64,000 bases of DNA, taken from the NCBI GenBank assembly GCA_014841595.1, contig JACYUE010000001.1, forward strand, positions 1,228,996 through 1,292,995, in the 5' to 3' direction. The notes below the pieces were generated by a model that worked only from the letters and a program-made list of their open reading frames with translations, made no database searches and was not told where the DNA came from. Of this stretch, positions 36,296 to 42,437 are shown one piece after another (within the stretch, counting starts at the first letter, position 1; every line of letters starts with the position of its first letter). A program made the translations under genes and the position numbers. Source of the stretch: Oxalobacteraceae sp. CFBP 8761 (GTDB lineage Bacteria; Pseudomonadota; Gammaproteobacteria; Burkholderiales; Burkholderiaceae_D).

Positions 36296-36434
36296 GTGTC
36301 AGGTCTGACATCTGGACACATGCTCTACTTACTTGAGAGCATTTCAAATAGACCTCTGGCTCCTCAAGATGCGCTTGAAAATCGATATGCCGGATCATCG
36401 CAGAGCTCGTGTCTGAATGTCAGACCTGACCCCG
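36296..36434. repeat. REP-like inverted pair A
   Basis: The left arm from 36296 reads GTGTCAGGTCTGACAT and then CTGGACAC. The right arm (36409-36434) reads GTGTCTGAATGTCAGACC and then TGACCCCG. The core GTCAGGTCTGAC can fold as a 5-bp stem with a 2-nt loop. The two arms are inverted about 90 bp apart. The same arms occur at 58909-59102, so this is a dispersed repeat, BIME-like in arrangement. Confidence 0.75.
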
Positions 36435-36506
36435 TTATTCGTTGACCCCGTTACTCGTTACTTGCGTTGACTCCATTACTTGCGGCATGACCCAGTTAAT
36501 TGCGAC
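36427..36506. repeat. Degenerate direct repeats, TGACCCCGTTA family
   Basis: Four imperfect units begin at 36427, 36443, 36468 and 36488: TGACCCCGTTATTCG, TGACCCCGTTACTCG, TGACTCCATTACTTGCG and TGACCCAGTTAATTGCG. The first overlaps the end of the REP-like arm. They look like decaying copies of another short repeat. Confidence 0.55.
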
Positions 36507-36612
36507 AAGCACGGTGCAATGACATACAAGCGCCACTTTTCCTTAGCGCATTGAATCATGCGATGAAACTCCATGAATTTAATTGTCGAATTTTTTTACA
36601 CTAGGACCACGC

Positions 36613-36626
36613 AAACCTTGAGGTTT
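36613..36626. promoter_or_regulatory. Inverted repeat upstream of sigma-54 promoter
   Basis: AAACCTTGAGGTTT, a perfect 6-bp inverted repeat with a TG spacer, about 40 bp upstream of the -24 element. It is a candidate enhancer-binding-protein site; the protein is unknown. Confidence 0.35.
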
Positions 36627-36663
36627 ATCAGCATGTGCTTGATTAACAACATAAATTTTCTTC

Positions 36664-36680
36664 TGGCATTGTAATTGCTA
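36664..36680 (+). promoter_or_regulatory. Sigma-54 (-24/-12) promoter of the PEP-CTERM gene
   Basis: TGGCATTGTAATTGCTA has the invariant GG and GC dinucleotides exactly 10 bp apart (36665-36666 and 36677-36678) within TGGCA/TTGC context. The start point would be near 36690, leaving about 30 bp of leader with an AAAGGGGAA Shine-Dalgarno before the ATG. RpoN control of PEP-CTERM genes is known in exosortase systems (PrsK/PrsR), which supports the call. Confidence 0.75.
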
Positions 36681-36721
36681 GTTACAAAGCACAACAACTA
36701 ATCCTCAAAGGGGAATCCTGA

Positions 36722-37390
36722 ATGAAAAAATTGATCCTTGCACTCGCCCTGAGCGCATCCTTCCAGGCACACGCCGGGGTGACGACCTTTACGTTGAACG
36801 ACATCGGTACGTTCGCTGGATACACCAGCAACGACACGTCGCAAACGTTTGCCGGCAGCGGTTTCGTTGGCATGTACAACACGCAATGGGCGCACCTGTT
36901 TGGCCTCGAAATTTCTTCGTACTCGCGTACCTTGGCTCAGGTAAACATCGGCTCGCTGGCAGGCAAGCAGATTAACAGTGCAATGTTGAGCTTCTCCCTA
37001 CTCGACGGCGACACCAATTCGCAATTGGCAACGGTTACCGGCTTCAATGGCGGCAGCGGAAATCTTGCATTCAACTTCAATGCACCGGGCACCAATTACG
37101 GGTCGGTTAACGCAACGGTCAGCGGCGGCGCCAATGCACTCGACATCACCGATTTGCTCACGGCCAGTGTTGCCGCGAACGATGGCTGGCTGGGACTGCA
37201 TTTCCAGGGCTCTGATCTCTATCAGTGGACCTACACCACTGAGGGATTCGGTAGCAATCGTGCTAATCTTCAGTTGACGGTCGACTTTGCCGACACTACC
37301 GATGTACCGGAGCCAGCCAGCCTCGGCATGTTGGCCATCGGCGCCCTGGCCTTGGCAGCTGCACGCCGCAAAACCCGCCACGCCGCCTGA
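36722..37390 (+). CDS. PEP-CTERM sorting domain protein
   Basis: 222 residues. Signal peptide MKKLILALALSASFQAHA; a beta-rich extracellular domain (GDTNSQLATVTGFNGGSGN, TDLLTASVAANDGWLGLHFQ); then the C-terminal sorting signal VPEPASLGMLAIGALALAAA followed by RRK (about 195-222): PEP motif, one TM helix, basic tail. Exosortase cleaves and processes such proteins for surface or exopolysaccharide association. No exosortase or EPS gene is in the window, so the partner is elsewhere. Sigma-54 promoter upstream, terminator downstream. Confidence 0.93.
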   Translation: MKKLILALALSASFQAHAGVTTFTLNDIGTFAGYTSNDTSQTFAGSGFVGMYNTQWAHLFGLEISSYSRTLAQVNIGSLAGKQINSAMLSFSLLDGDTNSQLATVTGFNGGSGNLAFNFNAPGTNYGSVNATVSGGANALDITDLLTASVAANDGWLGLHFQGSDLYQWTYTTEGFGSNRANLQLTVDFADTTDVPEPASLGMLAIGALALAAARRKTRHAA

Positions 37391-37414
37391 TCACAGATAG
37401 TTGCCGGTAAATCG

Positions 37415-37444
37415 CAGCCCCGCTTGTCGGGGCTGTTCTGTTTC
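37415..37444 (+). terminator. Terminator after the PEP-CTERM gene
   Basis: CAGCCCCG and CGGGGCTG make an 8-bp stem with a 5-nt loop, followed by TTCTGTTTC. It lies 24 bp past the stop. Confidence 0.7.
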
Positions 37445-37648
37445 AGACTGGCGAAGCAGCGTGCCCCTAGGCTGGCATGGTCGGCGTGCACGCCAATCAC
37501 TGGTTCATCGCCAGTACATCGCCGATCAAGCCCTAGCGCCAATCGCCCAGCGCTTTCACTATGCCCTCCGACGAACAACACGATGCGAGTCAAGCTGGCT
37601 AATGCTGCTCGTCGCCAGCGACAGCCTCTCGCCAACAGCGACAGGACA

Positions 37649-38992
37649 TCAGTACACGTCGCGCCGATAGCGCCCATCGCCCATCATGGCCTCAACCGTG
37701 GCCGCGCCCAGCACCTCGACCAACGCATCATGCACACCACCGGCCATCCCCTGCAGGCTGCCGCAGACATAGATCGCCGCGCCATCATGCACCCACTGGC
37801 GCAAGAGGTCAGCTTGCGCAGCAACCAGATGCTGAACATAACGCGCGGTGCTGCCGTCACGCGAAAACGCCAGGTCGAGCCGCGCAAGGGCGCCGCTGTC
37901 GCGCCATGCTTCGAGTTCGTCCTGGCACAGGAAGTCATGGGCGGCATTGCGTTCGCCAAACAGCAGCCAGTTGTCGTGGGTGCCAGCGTCGATGCGCGCC
38001 TTCAGCAGTGCGCGCAGGCCGGCCAGCCCGCTGCCGTTGCCGATCGCAATCAGTGGCCGCAGCGTATTCTCACCCAGCCGGAAGCGTGCATGCGCGCGCA
38101 CCCGCAGCTGGATCGTGTCCGTCGCGAGCGCGTCCGTGCAGAGCCAACCCGACGCCGTGCCCGGTGTCCCGTCGGCGCGCTGCTGCAATCGCACCAGCAA
38201 CGTGAGCTGGCCTTCTGCTGGTACCGAGGCAATCGAATACTCGCGCGGATGCGTCGGGTCGGCCGGCGCGCTCACTTGCGCCAGGTCGCCCGCCTCCCAC
38301 GCTGGCAGCGCGCCATCCTGCGGCGTCAACGCGAGGCGGTACAGTGGCGCGCCAGCGCTGCCGGGATTGAGCAGCGTGCGTTCGGCGATGCGCCACGCGC
38401 CGTAGGCGGGTGCTTCCCAGTCCGGTGCGTCGCTCGTGCCGGCCAGGTGGCTCAGGTGGTGCTGCCATGCGGCCAGCGCGTCGGGCGCGCCGCGGTCGAC
38501 GTCGATGCGCTCGAACAAGCTCGTTGCGCCGCGCTCGCGCAGCCAGGCATCGAGCGCGCGGCCGAAGCCGCAGTAGTTGGTATACGTGATGTCGCCCAGG
38601 GCCAGCATGCCGAAGTGCAGCTGCGACAGGTCCGGCACCGCGTCCATCGTCTGCGTGGCAAAACGCGCGGCGGGATCGGGCGCGTCGCCTTCGCCGTAGG
38701 TGCTGCAGACGAACAGGATGCGGCTGGCGCTGGTCAACGTAGCCAGGTCGAGCGTCGAGATGCAGGCCGCGCGCGCGTCCAGGCCTCCGAGCGCCAGCGT
38801 GGCGGCCGTCCGTTCGGCCAGAAATTCTGCGCTGCCGGTCTGGCTCGCATAGACCACAAGCCAGTCGGCTGCCACGCTACTGGGACGCGCCTTGGCCAGA
38901 TGCATGCGCCACAGGCCCAGGCACATCGCAAGATAGGCGCCGGACAGCGCCAATGCGCTGCCCCAGCGCAGCGGTTCGATTGTCAGCATCAT
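37649..38992 (-). CDS. Membrane-anchored flavodoxin / NAD(P)H flavoprotein reductase
   Basis: 447 residues. An N-terminal TM helix (WGSALALSGAYLAMCLGLW), a flavodoxin domain (WLVVYASQTGSAEFLAERTA, CSTYGEGDAPDPAARFA, MLALGDITYTNYCGFGRALD), then FAD- and NAD(P)-binding modules (PREYSIASVP; LIAIGNGSGLAGLRALLKAR; LLFGERNAAHDFLCQDELEA; IYVCGSLQGMAGGVHDALVE). This is the CysJ / P450-reductase layout. As the last gene of the Fur-box operon it probably feeds cytosolic NAD(P)H electrons to the membrane partner. Its start overlaps the apbE stop by 4 bp. Confidence 0.88.
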   Translation of the reverse strand: MMLTIEPLRWGSALALSGAYLAMCLGLWRMHLAKARPSSVAADWLVVYASQTGSAEFLAERTAATLALGGLDARAACISTLDLATLTSASRILFVCSTYGEGDAPDPAARFATQTMDAVPDLSQLHFGMLALGDITYTNYCGFGRALDAWLRERGATSLFERIDVDRGAPDALAAWQHHLSHLAGTSDAPDWEAPAYGAWRIAERTLLNPGSAGAPLYRLALTPQDGALPAWEAGDLAQVSAPADPTHPREYSIASVPAEGQLTLLVRLQQRADGTPGTASGWLCTDALATDTIQLRVRAHARFRLGENTLRPLIAIGNGSGLAGLRALLKARIDAGTHDNWLLFGERNAAHDFLCQDELEAWRDSGALARLDLAFSRDGSTARYVQHLVAAQADLLRQWVHDGAAIYVCGSLQGMAGGVHDALVEVLGAATVEAMMGDGRYRRDVY

Positions 38993-39996
38993 TGGAGCAT
39001 CGAGCGCCAGGCGCCCGTCGTGGTTTCTTTCAAGCCGGATCCGGCGCGCACGAGAAAGCGCGCCGCAATCCCGCGTTGTTCCGCAAAAGCGAGCCCATCG
39101 TCAGGTCCGAGCACCGTCAGCGCAGTGGACAGCGCGTCGGCCGCCATGCAGGTTGGCGCCAGCACCGTGACCGAGGCCAGGTCGTGATCCACCGGGTAGC
39201 CGCTGCGCGGATCGAGCGTGTGCGCCATACGCCGCATGCCATATTGAAAGCTCCGACGGTAGTCGCCCGAGGTGGCGATCGCCAGCCCGTGCAGGGCAAC
39301 GATCGTCTGTCCGACAGCCTCGCAATCCGGCACGCCCTCGACCTCGACCCACCACGGCTGGCCATCCGGCTTGACCCCGGCGCCGCGCAATTCGCCGCCC
39401 GCTTCGACGACGAAATGGCGCACGCTGCGCTCCTCGAGGCAGGCGGCCATGCGATCGACTGCATATCCTTTGGCGACCGACGAGAAATCCAGAATCGCGC
39501 CGCCCGGTTGCAGCAGGCGCCGCCCGGCATGGTCAAGCACCGGCTGGCGCTCGCCCCGGCGCACGATAACATCAGCAACCAGCGCAACCTGCGGCGCCTG
39601 GAACCCCGGCTGGTCGTAACGCCCGCGGGCGCCGAAGCCCCACAAATCGACGAGGGCGCCGGCAGCCGGATCGTAGGCGCCGCCGCTGTCGGCCGCCACC
39701 TGCAGCGCATGCTCGGCGACGGCAAAAAACTGCGGCGGCAGCGCGTGCCAGCTGCCAGCCGGCGCGCGGTTGTAGCGCGACAGCAAGGAGTCTTCGTCCC
39801 AATGGCTCATTTGCGCAACGATCTCGTCCAGCTCGCCTTGCAGCGCGCGGGTGACTACGGCGCCATCGGCGCCCGGCGGCAGCATCAGCCGCGCCGACCA
39901 GGTCGTGCCCATCGACGTGCCGGATGTGGTGAACAGCGTGCTGCCGCCGGGCGGCATGGCCGCGTCGACGTTCAGGGGAACAAGAATGGTGCGCAT
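38989..39996 (-). CDS. apbE: FAD:protein FMN transferase (ApbE family)
   Basis: 335 residues. It attaches FMN to a Thr or Ser of a target protein. Family motifs: TSGTSMGTTWSARL at the N-terminus, DFSSVAKGYAVDRMA, AIATSGDYRRSF, HTLDPRSGYPVDH and CMAADALSTALTVLG with the metal-binding Asp. It has no recognisable signal peptide or lipobox, unlike most periplasmic ApbE proteins, and the start cannot move far because the previous gene ends 15 bp away. Its likely substrate is the DUF2271 protein two genes upstream. Confidence 0.93.
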   Translation of the reverse strand: MRTILVPLNVDAAMPPGGSTLFTTSGTSMGTTWSARLMLPPGADGAVVTRALQGELDEIVAQMSHWDEDSLLSRYNRAPAGSWHALPPQFFAVAEHALQVAADSGGAYDPAAGALVDLWGFGARGRYDQPGFQAPQVALVADVIVRRGERQPVLDHAGRRLLQPGGAILDFSSVAKGYAVDRMAACLEERSVRHFVVEAGGELRGAGVKPDGQPWWVEVEGVPDCEAVGQTIVALHGLAIATSGDYRRSFQYGMRRMAHTLDPRSGYPVDHDLASVTVLAPTCMAADALSTALTVLGPDDGLAFAEQRGIAARFLVRAGSGLKETTTGAWRSMLQ

Positions 39997-40011
39997 CGAG
40001 CCTTTTCGCTC

Positions 40012-40830
40012 TTATTGCGGCAGGACGTCGAGCGTGGCCGTGTAGCTGTAGCGCTTGGCGCCCGGCGTTGGCGGCCCTTTTGGCGTCTCGAGCGGGAACT
40101 TGGCCGAGAGCCAGTACATATTCGCGTCCGGCACCGTGAACTTGACCTCGCCCTTGGCGTCGGTGGTAAAGCGCAGTTCGCCCAGCGTGCCGCGGTACTT
40201 GACGGCGCCCGGCACCATGCTGAACGGGAAGTTCGGCAGTGGCTTGCCATCGAGCTGGAAGCGGAAGGTGATCGGCTCGCCCGCACGCAGGTCGGACGGA
40301 TTGGTGACCGGGACCATTTCGAGGCCGACGCCGCTTGGCTTGAGCGCCGTGTCGTTCATGTCATTGGCCGAGACGAAGGTTTCCAGGCGCGTGTGCGTGG
40401 TGCTGGTGGTGACGTCGGTGGCGCCGGCCGGCACTTGCGCGCCCGGTGTGCCTTCGACGCCGCGGAAGCGCTTGACCTCGCCGCCGAGCTTGTAGCTGCC
40501 CATCACGTTGTTGCTGACAATGGCCAGGCGGTAGGTGCCGTCCTTCGGGAGGCTGATGTCGATCGTGCTGCGGAATTTACCGAGCACGGCGCCTTCAGCC
40601 TTAGTCGTCACGCCATCGGGCCCCGTGATCGTCAGGTTGTCCAGGCGCAGCGGCACGTGGTGGAATTCGAACAGGCCTTCCGAGATCGCGCCGTCCAGCG
40701 TGACCCACGGTTCCTTCGCTTCGACCATGGCCGTGCTGGGCAACAGCCAGCCGCGGTGCGCCTGCGCGCTCATCGACATGCCGGCCAGGGCCAGGCCGAG
40801 CAGGGCGCCCTTGAGGATACGGTTGTGCAT
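40012..40830 (-). CDS. DUF4198 periplasmic protein
   Basis: 272 residues with a signal peptide (LLGLALAGMSMSAQA, then HRGWLLPS). The DUF4198 domain (HRGWLLPSTAMVE ... FRFQLDGKPLPNFPFSMVPG ... SAKFPLETPKG) resembles nickel/cobalt or iron uptake accessory proteins of the same family. The mature protein begins with His, a possible metal ligand. It sits between DUF2271 and apbE in the Fur-box operon and is presumably a periplasmic partner in the reductase/uptake system. Confidence 0.85.
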   Translation of the reverse strand: MHNRILKGALLGLALAGMSMSAQAHRGWLLPSTAMVEAKEPWVTLDGAISEGLFEFHHVPLRLDNLTITGPDGVTTKAEGAVLGKFRSTIDISLPKDGTYRLAIVSNNVMGSYKLGGEVKRFRGVEGTPGAQVPAGATDVTTSTTHTRLETFVSANDMNDTALKPSGVGLEMVPVTNPSDLRAGEPITFRFQLDGKPLPNFPFSMVPGAVKYRGTLGELRFTTDAKGEVKFTVPDANMYWLSAKFPLETPKGPPTPGAKRYSYTATLDVLPQ

Positions 40831-40851
40831 GGGATTCTCTCTTGATTGTTG

Positions 40852-41361
40852 TTATTGGAGCTCGAGGGCGACGGCGCCCAGTTCTTCCTTGCCGGCCGCA
40901 TTCGCTGCGACCTTGCCCTTGCCGGTCCACGTGAACGGCACCTTGACCAGTTCACGCCCGCCCGCTTCGCGCGATGCTTCCACGACCAGCTTGTAGTCGC
41001 CGGCCGGGAGTTTGTCGAGGCCGTGCTTGGCGCCGTCGAATTTCATCGTCTGGCTGCCCGCCGGACGGGTCGCGCCGCTGACGCCATCGAGCGGGAATTT
41101 GGCGTCGCGCCCGGCCTTGCGCCACCACGTACGCAGGTCCTTGACCCATTTGTCGCCGGCAGCGTCCTTCTTCAGGTCGTACAGCACGGCGAGATTGGCC
41201 GCGACGCTCTGGTCGGCGCGTTCGAGCCAGATCGCCACATACGGCTTGTGGTATTCGGCCACGTTCAGTTGCGGCAGGTCGAATTTGACGGACAGGTCGG
41301 CGGCCACGGCCCAGCCGGAAACAAGCGGCAGGGTCAGGACGAGCGAGTGGGACAGTTTCAT
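40852..41361 (-). CDS. DUF2271 periplasmic protein with probable flavinylation site
   Basis: 169 residues with a signal peptide (MKLSHSLVLTLPLVSGWAVA). The DUF2271 domain includes YVAIWLERADQSVAANLAVL and WVKDLRTWWRKAG. LDGVSGATRPAG at 91-102 fits the ApbE target motif D-x-x-(S/T)-G-A-(S/T), with Thr98 as the expected FMN acceptor. With apbE in the same operon, this protein is probably a covalently flavinylated periplasmic electron carrier. That is inference from motif and context; no activity is shown by sequence alone. Confidence 0.85.
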   Translation of the reverse strand: MKLSHSLVLTLPLVSGWAVAADLSVKFDLPQLNVAEYHKPYVAIWLERADQSVAANLAVLYDLKKDAAGDKWVKDLRTWWRKAGRDAKFPLDGVSGATRPAGSQTMKFDGAKHGLDKLPAGDYKLVVEASREAGGRELVKVPFTWTGKGKVAANAAGKEELGAVALELQ

Positions 41362-41393
41362 TCTTGGTCTTCTCTCAGGTTGGAAATAAACGA

Positions 41394-42119
41394 TCAGTGG
41401 ACAAACAACAACGCCAGCACGGCCGGCAGCACGATGCCGAAGCCGATCACCGGCCAGGTCGACGGCCGGTTGGCCGCGTGGTATTTCATGATCAAAAAGC
41501 CCGTGATGCAGAACACGATGCAGGCGACCGAAAAAATGTCGATGAACCAGCTCCAGACGGCGCCCGTGTTACGGCCCTTGTGCATATCGTTGAGCCACGA
41601 AATCCAGCCGCGGTCGGTGCGCTCGAATTCAGCGCTGCCGTCGACGGCGATACGCAGCCAGGCGTCGCCGCCGGGGCGGGGCAGGGCGATGTAGGCGTCT
41701 TCCTCGGTCCATTCGGCGCGCTGGCCACGCACATCGACAGGGAATGCGCTGTTGGTCCAGTCGGCGATGCTGCTGGGCAGCGGCACCTTGGCGTCAGCGT
41801 GTTCTTCGGCCCACTGCTTGAATTGCGGAAGCAGTGGCGCCGGCAGCGTGGCTTTCAGGCGCGTGACCTCGGGCGTGGCCTTGATCAGTGCCGCGTTGTT
41901 CAGCGTCAGTCCCGTAAAGCTGAATAGCAGCATCGCCATCAGGCAGATTGCCGAGCTGATCCAGTGCCATTGGTGCAACTGCTTGAGAAACATGGCGCGG
42001 CCCGCGCCCGGGAGGCGCTGGGGCATGCCACCGGCAACGGGGGCGGGCGTACTGGTTGCTTTGGCCGATGCCGGTAACAACGGCTGGACGACATCAGGGG
42101 ACGGGGCGGAGGTAGACAT
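41394..42119 (-). CDS. PepSY-associated TM protein (first gene of Fur-box operon)
   Basis: 241 residues. A Pro/Ala-rich cytosolic N-terminus precedes TM1 (ISSAICLMAMLLFSFTGLTL), a periplasmic PepSY-type loop (EEDAYIALPRPGGDAWLRIA ... WISWLNDMHKGRNTG) and two C-terminal TM helices (SVACIVFCITGFLIM; VIGFGIVLPAVLALLFVH). LHQWHW and NDMHKG place His residues at membrane edges, as in PepSY_TM ferric or siderophore reductases. It starts just downstream of the Fur box and probably carries electrons across the inner membrane to DUF2271. Confidence 0.88.
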   Translation of the reverse strand: MSTSAPSPDVVQPLLPASAKATSTPAPVAGGMPQRLPGAGRAMFLKQLHQWHWISSAICLMAMLLFSFTGLTLNNAALIKATPEVTRLKATLPAPLLPQFKQWAEEHADAKVPLPSSIADWTNSAFPVDVRGQRAEWTEEDAYIALPRPGGDAWLRIAVDGSAEFERTDRGWISWLNDMHKGRNTGAVWSWFIDIFSVACIVFCITGFLIMKYHAANRPSTWPVIGFGIVLPAVLALLFVH

Positions 42120-42437
42120 GCGTTAAATGATAACGATTATCATTTACAACGTCAATGTGGTATTGACGACAACCGCACATTTGCCGGTTGGCAGCGAGTG
42201 TTCAAAAACACATTTGGAAATAAATTATTCTAGGAATGTAATCTGCCCCGCATGGGATCATGCGTTACAATCATGAGCGCAAACAGGCAGGATTTTGCAC
42301 ATGTATCGGTACTGAAACAGTCCTTCCCCCACAACTTGATGTCTTGAAGTGCAATCCGCTAAACGGTCAGGCCGTGTCGCGGAAGGTTAAATAACCCGCC
42401 CAACCCTCGCGAAGCGCGAAAAGAAAGGTGAGCAAGA
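42120..42437. other. Divergent intergenic region: Fur-box operon / sucA
   Basis: 318 bp without a gene. The Fur box lies at its left end, next to the minus-strand operon. The rest must hold the sucA promoter and leader; I could not assign -35/-10 elements securely. Confidence 0.6.
42125..42145 (-). promoter_or_regulatory. Fur box
   Basis: AAATGATAA-CGA-TTATCATTT is a perfect 9+3+9 inverted repeat, very close to the classical Fur consensus. It begins 6 bp from the start codon of the PepSY protein. Iron repression of the five-gene operon is the direct inference. Confidence 0.9.

Larger units (their letters stand above)
36257..36721. other. Repeat-rich intergenic region before the PEP-CTERM gene
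   Basis: 465 bp without a gene. It contains a REP-like inverted pair (36296-36434), four degenerate direct repeats (36427-36506), an AAACCTTGAGGTTT inverted repeat and a sigma-54 promoter. The AT-rich DNA near 36580-36660 contrasts with the rest of the window. Confidence 0.7.

Noticed and set aside
36296..36506. Short repeats considered as a CRISPR array
   Set aside because: Units are degenerate, spacing is irregular and short, arms are inverted, and no cas gene is present.
37445..37648. Open frames in the gap between the PEP-CTERM terminator and the flavoprotein gene
   Set aside because: No family resemblance or ribosome-binding site; treated as an empty convergent spacer.
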